64,000 nt of DNA from DATBLE01 sp963808815 (GCA_963808815.1 CAWEGI010000014.1:310001-374000); one strand, 5' to 3'; shown: positions 1 to 9,946, numbered from the stretch's first letter. Translations and numbers: made by a program. Notes: a model not told the origin generated them from the sequence alone.

Positions 1-2
1 TC

Positions 3-2018
3 GTCTCGAGCAACGGTCGGTTCCGGCTGTCGTGGGCGAAGCGGCCGACGGGTCCGATCTCGCTCGTCGCCACGGACACCCTGAGGAACACGAGCGCGCG
101 CCGCGTCTGGATCTCGATGCAGCCGAGGCGGCCCACCCATCCCGTTCGCGCCGTCCACGTCACCGCCGACGCCTGGGCCGACCCGGCGTTGCACAAGGGC
201 ATCGTCGACCTGATCGACCAGGGCCGGATCAACGCCGTCGAGCTCGACCTGAAGGACGAGTCGGGCACGGTCGGCTGGAACGCGCCGGTGCCGCTCGCAC
301 ACCGCAGCGGCGCCGTCAAGCCGATCGTCGACCTGCCGGCGGCGGTCGAGTTCCTGCATGCGAAAGGCGTGCGCGTGATCGGCCGGCTCGTCTGCTTCCG
401 CGACCCGATCCTGGCCGGCGCCGCCTGGAGGGCCGGCAGGCGCGCCGAGGTGATCCAGACGCCGGATGGGCAGATGTACGGCGGGTACGGAGGATTCACC
501 AACTTCGCGAACCCCGCCGTGCGCCGCTACCAGATCGCGATCGCCGTCGCGGCCGCGAAGGCGGGCGTGGACGACGTCCTGTACGACTACGTGCGCCGAC
601 CGGACGGGCCGCTCTCGACAATGGTCTTCCCCGGTCTGAAGGTGACGCCCGAGCGGTCGATCGCCTCTTTCCTGGCCGAGACCCGGGCTGCGCTGAGGCC
701 CTACGGGACGTACCTCGGCGCGTCGGTCTTCGGCGTGGCGGCCACGCGACCGACGGAGGTCGCCCAGAACATCCCGATGATGGCCTCCCACGTCGACTAC
801 ATCTCGGCGATGGTCTATCCCTCGCACTGGGCGGCGGGCGAGTACGGCGTGGCCGACCCGAACGCGCAGCCGTACGACATCGTCCAGCGTTCGCTCGAGG
901 ACTTCCAGCGCGACGTCCGAGGCTCCGGCGCCCGCGTCGTTCCGTGGCTCCAGGACTTCTCGCTCGGGGTCGATTACGGCCCCACCCAGGTCGAGGACGA
1001 GATCCGCGGCGCCCACGACGCCGGCATCGACGAGTACCTGCTCTGGGACCCGTCGGTGACGTACACCGCGGCCGCTCTGCCCACGGATGCTCTGACCGCC
1101 GTGTTCCCCAAGCAGCAGACAGCGGCGGAGCGGGCACGGGCGCTCGAGCCGAACGAGCTCGGCGTCGTGCCCGTGCTGATGCACCACCAGATCCGCGAGG
1201 ACGGCTCGAGCTACGACTTGACCGCCGGGCAGTTCCGCGCCGAGCTGATGCGGCTCTGGCGCGACGGCTACTACCCGGTGAGAGCGTCCGATCTCGTCTC
1301 CGGCCGGCTGGACGTGCCGAAGGGGAAGACGCCGGTGGTGATGACCTTCGACGACTCCACCAACAACCAGATCACGTTCCTGCCGGACGGCCGTGTCGAC
1401 CCGAAGACGGCGGTCGGGATCTTCGAGGACTTCGCCGCGCAGCATCCCGGCTTCCCGGCGACCGGCACGTTCTACGTCCCGCGAAACGCGTTCGACGGAG
1501 ACGGTGGGACGGCCAAGAAGACGTTCGACTGGCTCGTCGGGCACGGCTTCGAGCTCGGCAACCACACGAAGGACCACCTGGCCCTGAACACGCTCGACGC
1601 CGCAGGAGTGCAACGGCAGCTCGTCCTCGGCAACCGCCTGCTCACCGCCCGCCTGCCTGCCTACCGGGTGCAGACGATGGCGCTCCCGCTCGGCGCGCTC
1701 CCACACCCCGCGTCCCTTGCGGTCAAGGGCACGTGGGACGGCCAGTCGTACCGCTTCGCCGGCGTGTTCCTCTCCGGCGCGGAGCCGGCGCCGTCTCCGT
1801 TCTCGACCAGGTGGAACCCCGGCGAGATCCCGCGCATCCTCCCCAACCCGCGCTGGAAGGGCGCCCGCGACTTCACCTGGGGCATGTGGCTCGACACGCT
1901 CGAGCGGAACCCGGAGCTGCGATACGTCTCCGACGGGAATCCGCAGACGATCGGTTTCCCGCGGGCGCGGGAGGGCGACCTGGCCGCGAAGTACGCCGCC
2001 CGCGCGAAGCCGTACTGA
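3..2018 (+). CDS. Glycosidase-like (DUF4015-type) / polysaccharide deacetylase fusion, 5' end outside window
   Basis: The reading frame is open to the window edge and the codons before the first ATG (117) look coding, so the gene probably starts upstream. Numbering from that ATG, residues about 10-340 resemble the putative glycoside hydrolase family DUF4015 (a TIM-barrel-like fold). Residues about 345-520 resemble a NodB-type polysaccharide deacetylase: VVMTFDD at about 407-413 supplies the metal-binding Asp pair and GNHTKDH at about 481-487 the HxxxH-like pair. A domain that builds or cleaves a glycan joined to one that removes acetyl groups suggests extracellular or envelope polysaccharide processing. 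The exact substrate is unknown. The N-terminal part, possibly with a signal peptide or extra Ig-like domain, is missing. Confidence 0.75.
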   Translation, partial: VSSNGRFRLSWAKRPTGPISLVATDTLRNTSARRVWISMQPRRPTHPVRAVHVTADAWADPALHKGIVDLIDQGRINAVELDLKDESGTVGWNAPVPLAHRSGAVKPIVDLPAAVEFLHAKGVRVIGRLVCFRDPILAGAAWRAGRRAEVIQTPDGQMYGGYGGFTNFANPAVRRYQIAIAVAAAKAGVDDVLYDYVRRPDGPLSTMVFPGLKVTPERSIASFLAETRAALRPYGTYLGASVFGVAATRPTEVAQNIPMMASHVDYISAMVYPSHWAAGEYGVADPNAQPYDIVQRSLEDFQRDVRGSGARVVPWLQDFSLGVDYGPTQVEDEIRGAHDAGIDEYLLWDPSVTYTAAALPTDALTAVFPKQQTAAERARALEPNELGVVPVLMHHQIREDGSSYDLTAGQFRAELMRLWRDGYYPVRASDLVSGRLDVPKGKTPVVMTFDDSTNNQITFLPDGRVDPKTAVGIFEDFAAQHPGFPATGTFYVPRNAFDGDGGTAKKTFDWLVGHGFELGNHTKDHLALNTLDAAGVQRQLVLGNRLLTARLPAYRVQTMALPLGALPHPASLAVKGTWDGQSYRFAGVFLSGAEPAPSPFSTRWNPGEIPRILPNPRWKGARDFTWGMWLDTLERNPELRYVSDGNPQTIGFPRAREGDLAAKYAARAKPY

Positions 2019-2050
2019 GGTCGATCCGAACGAAGCCCGTCCCTCGGCGT

Positions 2051-2608
2051 TCAGAAGCGCACGTATGCCCGCACGCGAGCCGCCAGCTCGGGCGGGTGCT
2101 CCTCCTCCACGACTCGCCCGACGCCCTCACGCCCGGTCGCGTGCAGGATCCGCCCGTCGCCGAGCCAGAAGGCGATGTGGTCGCCGTAGCAGACCAGATC
2201 GCCGCGGCGCAGCTCGTTGCGCGGAACCGGCTCCCCCGCCGCCTCCTGCTGGTCCGCGTCGCGCGGGACGAGCCGTCCGAGCCGTCGATACGCCATGTGG
2301 ATGAGGCCGGAACAGTCGATGCCTGTTTCGGTCAGACCGCCCCACTCGTACGGGCAGCCCAGGTACGCACGGGCCTCCTCGACCGGGTCGCCGTCCCGCT
2401 CGACGAGCCAATCTTCGTCGACCGCTCCGTCGAGGGCGTCGGCGCGTAACCAGCCCTGGTAGTCGTAGGCCGTCCTGATCCCGGCCCAGCCGTTCTCGTC
2501 GCTCCGGACGGTGAGCGGCTCACCGGGCAGCGCCTGCGTCACCTGCTCCGCGTCGTCACGTGGCTCGGCCCGCACCGACGCGAGCCGGGACACGGCCCGA
2601 ATGATCAC
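2051..2608 (-). CDS. NlpC/P60 family peptidase with SH3-like domain (YkfC-like)
   Basis: This 185-residue cysteine peptidase probably cleaves gamma-D-glutamyl-diamino acid bonds of peptidoglycan peptides. Residues 1-60 form an SH3b-like region and about 75-185 the NlpC/P60 domain. Cys99 in GIDCSGL, His144 in GDHIAFWL and His156 in ILHAT make the expected catalytic set. No signal peptide is visible, so it is probably cytoplasmic. The start is a GTG placed one base after the TGA of the upstream ATPase gene, which fixes it as the last gene of the dpp operon. YkfC-like enzymes are known to sit beside oligopeptide transporters and trim imported murein peptides, and the context fits that role. The substrate is inferred. 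Confidence 0.85.
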   Translation of the reverse strand: MIIRAVSRLASVRAEPRDDAEQVTQALPGEPLTVRSDENGWAGIRTAYDYQGWLRADALDGAVDEDWLVERDGDPVEEARAYLGCPYEWGGLTETGIDCSGLIHMAYRRLGRLVPRDADQQEAAGEPVPRNELRRGDLVCYGDHIAFWLGDGRILHATGREGVGRVVEEEHPPELAARVRAYVRF

Positions 2609-2609
2609 G

Positions 2610-3887
2610 TCAGTCGTAGAGATGACACTCGACCTCCACCGGCCCCGACGGGACGAGCCGGGGCTCGCGCGACTCGTTCCACTCGATCTCGAGCGCGTCC
2701 GCACCCGGGTGCAACGCCCGGACGCCCGTCCAGAAGGGGTCGTCGGGACTTTCCGCGCGCACCCGGTCGAGAATCGCGAGCAGGTCGCCCCCGGTCGCTC
2801 CGCTGCGCGCCGGCACCCGGACGGCGTCGCCGTTGGACGCCGCCAGCGAATCGAGATCGCCGAAGAGCGGCCGCTCCGCCTCGTACTCCTCCGCACCGAC
2901 CCTCGCCCAGTGCGCCTCGAGCAGGTCGCGGAGATCACGTGTCTCCCAGCCGCAGATCTCGAAGGCGCGCGGGCAGCGCGGGTGGAACGAGCAGCCGCGT
3001 GGCGGGCGGGCAGCGTCCGGCACCTCGCCGCGCGGCAGGTCGCGCGGCACCGCACGGAGCGGGTCCGGCTCCGGGATGGCGCGCAGCAGCGCCTGCGTAT
3101 ACGGGTGCTTGGGGTCCTCGTAGATCGCCTCCGACGGGCCGATCTCGACGATCCGACCGAGATACATGATCGCGATGCGGTCGCAGAAGAACTTCGCCGT
3201 GGCCAGGTCGTGCGTGATGTACAGGTAGGACAGGTCGAACTCGTGCTTGAGCATCAGCATCAGCTCGAGGATCTTGGCCCGGACGCTCATGTCCAGCATC
3301 GAGACGGGCTCGTCGGCGACGAGCAGCACCGGGTTGAGGATGATCGCCCGCGCGATCACCGCACGCTGCTTCTGTCCCCCGGAGAGATCGGACGGGTACT
3401 TGTCCAGGAACTGCTCGGGCGGCGAGAGCCCGACGACCTCGAGCGCCTCCGCCACCCGGCGGCGAACCGGGTCGCGGCCGTGTACGAGGCCGTGGATCTC
3501 CAGCGGGTGCCCAACCGCCTCGCCGATCGTCATCGCCGGGTTGAGCGATGCGTGCGGATCCTGGAAGACGATCTGCATGCGACGCCGGTGCTCCCGCAGC
3601 TCGCGTTCGCTCAGCTTGGTGATGTCCCGGCCCTCGAACATGACGCTCCCGTCGGTCGCCCGCACGAGCCCGAGCAGGGTGCGGCCGAGCGTGGTCTTGC
3701 CGCTCCCCGACTCGCCGACGAGCCCCAGCACCTCGCCCTTCCAGAGGTCGAACGAGACGTCGTCGACCGCCCGGACCGACCCGGCCTCGCGACCGATCAG
3801 ACGGTCGCCGAAGCTGCCGCGGATCGAGTAGTACGTCTTCAGCCCGCGGACCGAGACGAGCGGGGTCTCGTCAGGCCTCGTCTGCAA
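2610..3887 (-). CDS. dppF: Oligopeptide/dipeptide ABC transporter ATP-binding protein (OppF/DppF type)
   Basis: This is one of the two cytoplasmic ATPases that power the peptide importer. Walker A GESGSGKTT is at about 58-66, the signature LSGGQKQR at about 168-175, and Walker B LLVADEP at about 188-194. The C-terminal Opp/Dpp cysteine motif (CSFHPRCPRAFEIC) follows at about 310-325. The protein then continues for roughly 90 residues beyond the usual end, in a segment I do not recognise that lacks ATPase motifs. The gene overlaps the end of the other ATPase gene by 17 bases and is followed at once by the NlpC/P60 gene. The frame is intact. Confidence 0.92.
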   Translation of the reverse strand: MQTRPDETPLVSVRGLKTYYSIRGSFGDRLIGREAGSVRAVDDVSFDLWKGEVLGLVGESGSGKTTLGRTLLGLVRATDGSVMFEGRDITKLSERELREHRRRMQIVFQDPHASLNPAMTIGEAVGHPLEIHGLVHGRDPVRRRVAEALEVVGLSPPEQFLDKYPSDLSGGQKQRAVIARAIILNPVLLVADEPVSMLDMSVRAKILELMLMLKHEFDLSYLYITHDLATAKFFCDRIAIMYLGRIVEIGPSEAIYEDPKHPYTQALLRAIPEPDPLRAVPRDLPRGEVPDAARPPRGCSFHPRCPRAFEICGWETRDLRDLLEAHWARVGAEEYEAERPLFGDLDSLAASNGDAVRVPARSGATGGDLLAILDRVRAESPDDPFWTGVRALHPGADALEIEWNESREPRLVPSGPVEVECHLYD

Positions 3888-4900
3888 CTGCGATCTCCCC
3901 GCGCTCGAGCCCGGTCGCCTCTCCGGGCGGGATCTCCTCCTCGGGGCCGTGCAGCCAGCACTGGACTCGGCGGTCCGGGCCGGGCTCCACGTCGACAGGC
4001 TGCTTCCACGAGCACACGCGCATCACGTCGGGACAACGCGGGTGGAAGTGACAGCCCGGCGGCGGGTCGATCAGGTTCGGCGGTGCGCCCGGGATCGAGT
4101 GCAGCTCGGTGGTCTCCAGCGAGATCGTGGAGCGGAGCAGCTCACGGGTGTACGGGTGCGCCGGCTCGGCGAAGACGTCGCGGGCCGGCCCCTCCTCGAC
4201 GATCTTGCCTGCGTACATGACCGCGACCCGGTCGCAGGCCTCGGCGATGATCCCGAGGTTGTGGGTGATCAGGAGGAGAGCAGTGCCGAAGTTGCGCTTC
4301 AGGTCGGCCAGGATCGCGAGGATCTGCGCCTCCACGATCACGTCCAGGGACGTCGTCGGCTCGTCTGCGACGAGCAGCTTCGGCCGTAGCACGAGCGCGA
4401 GCGCGATCATGATCCGCTGCCGCATCCCGCCGGAGAACTCGTGCGGGTACTGGCGGAAGCGCGTGGGCGGGATGCCCATGCGGCCGAGCGTCTCCAGCGA
4501 GCGCTGACGGACCTCCCGCTCGGTCAGCTGCGGCTCGTGCTGCTCGAGCGTCTCCTTGAAGTGGTCCTCGATCCGGAGCAGCGGGTTGAGCCGTGTCATC
4601 GGCTCCTGGAAGATCAGGCCGAGTTCGGGCCCGCGGAGTCCGGAGAGCTCCTTCGGCGAGAGCCCCACGAGGTTGCGGCCGCCGTACAGCACCTGACCGT
4701 CCGAGGCGGCGCCCTCCGGCAGCAGGCCGAGCACACCACGGCCGAGCGTCGACTTGCCGCACCCCGACTCGCCGACGAGACCGAGCACCTCGCCGGCGCC
4801 GATGTCGAACGAGACGCGGTCGACGGCGCGCACCGTGCCGCGCGACGGTGCCGTAGTGGACACGCAGGTCGCGGACGGACAAGACGGGGGTCTCGCTCAA
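3871..4900 (-). CDS. dppD: Oligopeptide/dipeptide ABC transporter ATP-binding protein (OppD/DppD type), one frameshift
   Basis: This is the second ATPase of the importer. It has Walker A GESGCGKST, signature FSGGMRQR, Walker B LLVADEPTT and the C-terminal CHFHPRCP cysteine motif. The likely start is a TTG at 4900 that overlaps the stop of the preceding permease gene (TTGA) and begins SETPVLSVRDLRVHYGT. The frame changes near 4850; removing one G restores the expected HYGTSRGTVRAVD. Total length is 3n+1, consistent with one inserted base, so I regard the break as an artefact rather than a pseudogene. Confidence 0.85.
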
Positions 4901-5905
4901 GATCCTTCCACTGCCTCGACGATCGGGGCTTCGGGCTCCTGCTCGAACGTGACCCTCTCGATCCGACGCCGGCGGAGCACCGGGTTCATCGTCTCGTTCA
5001 GGCCCTCGCCGAGCAGCGTCAGGCCGGTGACGAGCAGGACGATCGCGAGGCCGGGGAAGAGCCCGGTCCACCAGATCCCCGAGGCCGTGTCCGAGACCGC
5101 GCGTGAGATGTCGTAGCCCCACTCGGCCGCGTCGGTCGGCTGGATCCCGTACCCGAGGAAGCCGAGCGCGGTCAGGACGAGGATCGCGTCCGCGGCGTTC
5201 AGCGTGGCGATCGGCGGGACGTTCTGGACGACGTTGTGGAAGACGTACTTGCGGATGATCGTGAAGGGCTTCGCGCCCGAGCGCGCGGGCGGCCTCGACG
5301 TACGACTCCTCACGCAGCGCGATCACCTGGTTGCGGACCACGCGGAAGTAGAGCGGCACGTACGCGGCAGTGATCGCGATCGCCGCCGTAAGCACCCCCT
5401 TGCCGATGCTGTTCGAGAGCAGGAACGCGATCACGATCGCGAGCAGCAGGTACGGGAACGCGTACATCGCGTCCATCACCAGGACGAGCCCGCGGTCGAG
5501 CTTCCCGCCGAAGTAGCCGGACAGCAGGCCGAGCGGAACGCCCACCGTGATCGCGAAGACGAGCGAGATGACGACGACCTTCAGCTCGGTCTGCGCGCCC
5601 CAGATCACGCGCGAGAGGACGTCTGTCGACTGGACGGTCGTGCCCATCAGGTGCTCGGAGGACGGCGCTGCGAGCTGCGGGAAGCGGCGGCCGTTCGCCT
5701 GGTACTGGTCGAAGTCGTAAGGCGAGATCAGCGGCGCGAGGATCGCGATCAGCACGAAGGCGACCGTGATGCCCGCGCCGATGTAGAGCATCACCCGAGC
5801 GAAGCCGCGCGCCTCTCCGATCGGCCGGACGACGCGGACGAGCCCGCGCGGCACGAGCCGCCGGCGGGGCGCCGCCACGGGTGTCGTCTGCCCCGGCGCG
5901 GCCAT
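4897..5905 (-). CDS. dppC: Oligopeptide/dipeptide ABC transporter permease (DppC type), one frameshift
   Basis: This is the inner-membrane permease subunit of the BPD_transp_1 family. A leading hydrophobic helix (VMLYIGAGITVAFVLIAILA) precedes the periplasmic loop with HLMGTTVQSTDVLSRVIWGA, and the EAA-type loop YVEAARALG-AKPFTIIRKYVF contacts the ATPases. The frame changes inside that loop near 5282; deleting one G rejoins ALGAKPF exactly. The start ATG overlaps the stop of the upstream permease gene (TGATG) and the 3' end overlaps the dppD start by four bases, so translation is coupled along the operon. Confidence 0.87.
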
Positions 5906-6940
5906 CAGTAGCGGATCCTCGGGTCGATGAACGCGTTCACGAAGTCGATCACCAGGCTGACGAGAACGACGATGAGCCCGAACACGATGATGATCCCCTG
6001 CACCGCCGTGTAGTCGCGGTTCTCGAGGTAGAGGACGAGCTCGTGGCCGATCCCCGGCCAGTTGAAGGTCGTCTCGGTCAGCACCGCGCCGCCGAGCAGG
6101 CCGGCGAGCGTCAGACCCGACGACGGTGATCACCGGCACGAGCGCGTTCTTGAAGGCGTGGTGGTAGACGACGTCGCGCTCCCGGATTCCCCGCGCCCGC
6201 GCGGCCTCGATGTAGTCGTCCTTCATCGTGCGGATCACGTTGACCCGGATCAGGCGGATGAAGACGCCCGCCGTGACCAGGCCGAGCGTGACCGCGGGCA
6301 GGATCAGGTGCAGGATCACGTCCTTCAGCGCGGCCCAGTTGCGATCGATGATCGAGTCGATCGATGAAGAGGTTGGTGTGGGTCTGGAGCGTGGCCTGGG
6401 TGATCGGGCTCGCCCGCCCCGACGTCGGCAGCCAGCCGAGGTACGAGCCGAAGAAGAGCTGCGCCATCAGCCCGAGGAAGAAGACCGGCATCGCGTAGAT
6501 GACGATCCCGAACAGCCGCCCGCCGACGTCCAGCGAAGTGTCGCGGAAGCGGCCTGCGACGAGGCCGACGACCACGCCGACGACGACGGCGACGATCATC
6601 GCGAAGAAGGTGAGCTCGAGCGTCGCCGCGCCGTTCGTCAGGATGATGTCGCTGACCGGCCGCTGGTCGGTGATCGTCGTCCCGAAGTTGCCGCGGAGCG
6701 ATGTCCCACAGGTATTCGACGTACTGCTGGTAGAGCGGCTTGTCGAAGCCGAGCCGGTGCGTGATCTGGTCGATCACCGACTGGGGAACGTGTCCACCGA
6801 GCGAGGCCGAGATCGGGTCGCCCGGCGCGACCCGCATCAGCAGGAAGACGAACGTGAGCAGGATCAGGACCATCGGCACGACGAGCAGCGAGCCGCGTCA
6901 GCAGATAGGTCTTGAGCGATGTTCCCTGGACGGCCGCCAT
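5905..6940 (-). CDS. dppB: Oligopeptide/dipeptide ABC transporter permease (DppB type), four frameshifts
   Basis: This is the first permease of the importer. Recognisable pieces in order are the N-terminal helix with LILLTFVFLLMRVAPGDP, the lumenal stretch ending QQYVEYLWDI, a set of helices (IVAVVVGVVVGLVAG, YAMPVFFLGLMAQL), the EAA loop DDYIEAARARGIRERDVVYHH and the C-terminal helices. Frame changes occur near 6890, 6700, 6358 and 6120. At each, removing one G on the coding strand restores a DppB-like sequence, and total length is 3n+1 as four insertions predict. The ATG at 6940 has GGAGG three bases upstream. Confidence 0.85.
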
Positions 6941-6980
6941 ACGCCTCCGAGGTTATCGATCCCCTGCCGCCGGGTGCGCC

Positions 6981-7007
6981 GGAGGGGCGCCGGCGTGGCG
7001 CCCCTCC
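6981..7007 (-). promoter_or_regulatory. Hairpin between dppA and dppB
   Basis: An 11-bp perfect stem (GGAGGGGCGCC / GGCGCCCCTCC) with a 5-nt loop begins about 18 bases after the dppA stop and ends before the dppB ribosome binding site. There is no T run. Hairpins in this place are known in peptide-transport operons, where they protect or partly terminate the transcript so that the binding protein is made in excess. That role is inferred here. Confidence 0.6.
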
Positions 7008-7025
7008 GCGCGTCAGTCGACGTCG

Positions 7026-8596
7026 CTAGGACTTCGAGATCAGCCAGAACCGCATGAGGAACGCGGCGTCCAGCGTGCTGTCGATGCCCTGTACGTTGCT
7101 CCGGGAGACGGCGATCATCTTGCCCTGCCAGTACGGGATGATCGGCACCTCCTTGGCTGCCTGCACCTGCGCCGCCCTGATCACGGCGAGGCGCGCCGGC
7201 GTCGTCCGAGCTGCGTACTCGGCCTTGATCAGCCGGTTCATCGTCTTGCTGTTGTAGCCGTTCGCCATGAAGTTGTCCGGCTGGTAGAACGGCACGATGT
7301 AGTCCTCGCCGTCCACGTAGTCCGGGAACCACCCGAGCTGGAAGGCGTTGTACCGCTTGCCGGGCTGGGCGCTGTACTGCGCCCACTCCGCGGACTTCAG
7401 CGTCACCTTGAACAGCCCGCTGCCGTTCAGCGCACGCTGGATCTCGGCGTACTCGTCGGCGGACGCATCGCCGTAGTGGCTCGGCGTCCACCAGATGTCG
7501 ATCGGGACCGGTGTGGTCACGCCGGCCGCCTTGAGCACCGCCCGCGCCTTCGCCACGCTGGGCGTCCGGCCGTACATCGTCGCGAACGCGTCGATGTGAC
7601 CGGGTAGACCGGCCGGCACCATCGAGAAGAGCGGCTTCACGAACCCGTGGTAGACGCGGGTCGAGATCGTCTGCCGCGGCATCAGGTACGCGATCGCCTT
7701 GCGGACGGCGATGTTGTTCGTCGGCGCCCGCGTCGGGTTGAAGACCATGTAGCGGATCACCACGCCGTTGCCGGAGTGCACCTTGATCCCGCTCGCCTTG
7801 CCGAGCGAGAGGAGCTCGGTGGGCGTGAAGTCGCGGAACGCCATGTCGATCTCGCCGCGCTGCAGGGCGAGCTTCATGGTCGAGGACTTCGAGTAGTAGT
7901 TGATGATCAGGTTGTCGTTCTTGGGCTTCGGGCCCCAGTAGTTCGGGTTCGCCTTGAAGACCGCCTGCTGGCCTGGCGTGTACTTGACCAGCTGGTACGG
8001 CCCGGTGCCGACCTGCGACTCGGAGTTGTCGCGGATCTTGTCGGCCGGGTAGAGCGCCTTCGGGACGATGTAGCCCGCGCTCGTGGCGAGGATGAAGGGC
8101 CACGTCGATTGCGGCGACTTCAGGTGGAAGGTCACCCCGTACGTGCCGTTCACGGACGTGCTCTTCAGGTTGGAGAGCAGCGCGTAGATGCCCTGGTCGC
8201 CCTTGATCTTGATGCACACGGTCGAACGACCACTTGACGTCGGCCGAGGTGAACGGCGTCCCGTCAGCGAACTTGACGTTCCGCTTCAGCGTGCAGGTCC
8301 AGGCCGTGTTGCCGGCCCTGGGCGCGCACCTGGTCGCCAGCAGCGGCTCGAGCTTCGCCCCGTGCGGGTAGCCGTACAGCCCCTGGAACATCAGCAGGTC
8401 GAGGGTGGCCGACCCGTAGTCGTACTCGTTTGCCGGGTCGAGGTTCGTGACGCTGTCGGTGGTGCCGTCGACGAGCGTGGTCGCCTGGGCATGACCGCCG
8501 CGGGCCCACGCAGACGCCGCGACCGCCGTCGCGGCGACGAGCGCCAGGACGCCGACGACCGCCGCTAGCCCGCCAACTGAATCGCGTTCTTTTCAT
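7026..8596 (-). CDS. dppA: Peptide ABC transporter substrate-binding protein (SBP family 5), two frameshifts
   Basis: This is the secreted solute-binding protein of the importer and the first gene of the operon. The N-terminus (MKRTRF, then a hydrophobic stretch after the first frame change) is a signal peptide. The mature part has SBP_bac_5 features: a DYGSATLDLLMFQGLYGY entry motif, FADGTPFTSADVKWSFDRV, and VGTGPYQLVKYTPGQ. Frame changes near 8573 and 8222 each look like one extra base, and total length is 3n+2. The start ATG has GGAGGGG five bases upstream. The substrate is likely an oligopeptide; with the NlpC/P60 gene in the operon, murein peptides are plausible. Confidence 0.87.
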
Positions 8597-8687
8597 GTAT
8601 TCCCCTCCGTCGGGTGAAGTCCGCCGAGTATGACAACTTGGACGTCGGGAACGTCGCAACGGTTTGGAGCGGTCGAGCGGGACCGTC

Positions 8688-8716
8688 AGGGACAGGCCCC
8701 GCAGGGATCTGTCCCT
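8688..8716 (-). terminator. Putative terminator hairpin after the sigma factor gene
   Basis: An 8-bp inverted repeat (AGGGACAG ... CTGTCCCT) with a 13-nt loop lies 16 bases past the stop of the sigma-factor gene and before the dppA promoter region. It lacks a T tract, as is common in high-G+C actinobacteria. Confidence 0.4.
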
Positions 8717-8731
8717 CGAGAACAGGCGCGG

Positions 8732-9805
8732 CTAGGCCGCGACCGACTGGAGGTCGCGCAGCGCCGCGAGCCGGGCCAGGGCCTGGCCCTCGAGCTGGCG
8801 GACGCGCTCCCGCGTCAGGTCGAGCTCGTGGCCGATCGCCTCGAGCGTCCAGGGCTCGCCCTCGAACCCGAACCGCAGCTCGAGGATCCGCCGCTCGCGC
8901 TCGGGCAGCGCGTCCAGCGCCTTGCGGACGCCCTGGCGGCGAAGCGACTCCTCGGCCTCGTCGAACGGGTCGGCGGCCTCGCGGTCGGCGAACAGATCGC
9001 CGAGCTCGCCCTCGTCGTCCGCGCCGACCGTCTGGTTCAGCGAGACGGACGCGTGCGCGGCGGAGAGCGCCTCGTCGACGTGCTGGATCGGCAGACCGGT
9101 GGCCTCGGCCAGCTCGGCCTTCGTCGCCTCGCGGCCGAGCTCGACCTCGAGCCGGCGGGCGGCCCGGCCGAGCTTCTGCTGCCGCTCGACCACGTGCACG
9201 GGCACGCGAATCGTGCGCGCGTGGTTGGCGACGGCGCGCTGCACCGACTGGCGGATCCACCAGGTGGCGTAGGTCGAGAACTTGTAGCCGCGCCGCCAGT
9301 CGAACTTCTCGACCGCGCGGTTCAGCCCGAGCGTGCCCTCCTGGATCAGGTCCAGGAACGGAACGCCGAGCCCGCGGTAGCCCTTCGCGATCGACACGAC
9401 CAGGCGCAGGTTGGACTCGATCATCCGCCGCTTCGCGGTCGGGTCGCCGCGCTCGATCGCCTTCGCGAGGTAGACCTCCTCCGCGGCGGTGAGCAGCTTG
9501 TGGCGGCCGACGTCGGCGAGGAAGAGCTGCAGGCTGTCGGCGGCGCCGCTGACCGGACCGGCGTCGTACGTCGCGGTCGCTGTGGCGGCGGGCGCAGCCT
9601 CGGCCTCCTCGGCGGGCTTGCCGACCTCGAGCCCGATCGTCTCGAGCTCGCGCGAGAGCTGCTCGACCTCGTCTTCGCCGAGGTCGTGCTCCAGGGCGAA
9701 CGCCTCGAGCTCTGCGGGCTCGACGAACCCGCGCTCCTCGGCGCCCTCGATCAGCAGACGCGCCTGATCGCTTTCCAGCAGTTCGTGAAGCTGATTCTGG
9801 GTCAA
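8732..9805 (-). CDS. sigA: RNA polymerase sigma-70 factor, primary (RpoD/SigA) type
   Basis: This 357-residue sigma factor directs promoter recognition. Residues 1-60 resemble region 1.1, and 90-120 are region 1.2 (SLQLFLADVGRHKLLTAAEE). Residues 128-205 are region 2, with LDLIQEGTLGLNRAVEKFDW and the -10 recognition helix around FSTYATWWIRQSVQRA. Region 3 follows, then region 4 with the helix-turn-helix (LDLTRERVRQLE) near the C-terminus. The presence of region 1.1 and the near-consensus region 2 favour the primary or a close group 2 factor rather than an ECF factor. Translation probably starts at a TTG (9803-9805) preceded by a GAGAG purine tract; no ATG or GTG fits better. It lies downstream of topA on the same strand. 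Confidence 0.9.
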   Translation of the reverse strand: MTQNQLHELLESDQARLLIEGAEERGFVEPAELEAFALEHDLGEDEVEQLSRELETIGLEVGKPAEEAEAAPAATATATYDAGPVSGAADSLQLFLADVGRHKLLTAAEEVYLAKAIERGDPTAKRRMIESNLRLVVSIAKGYRGLGVPFLDLIQEGTLGLNRAVEKFDWRRGYKFSTYATWWIRQSVQRAVANHARTIRVPVHVVERQQKLGRAARRLEVELGREATKAELAEATGLPIQHVDEALSAAHASVSLNQTVGADDEGELGDLFADREAADPFDEAEESLRRQGVRKALDALPERERRILELRFGFEGEPWTLEAIGHELDLTRERVRQLEGQALARLAALRDLQSVAA

Positions 9806-9946
9806 GTGACTCTCTTTCCCCTATCTTCTGCTCGTTTTCTGTTCCCCAAACTTTCTCACCCTAACGAGAATCTCCTGGGCCTTCCAGCCGCTTCCACCCT
9901 AAGACGCCTCCGTTAGAGGACTGTGAAGAAAGCAACGCGTGGGTGT

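Noticed and set aside
32..4220. Long open frames of 500-800 codons antisense or out of frame to the real genes (for example 32-2449 and 2511-4220 on the plus strand)
   Set aside because: They overlap conserved genes, are rich in Arg, Pro, Ala and Gly, and arise from the high G+C content.
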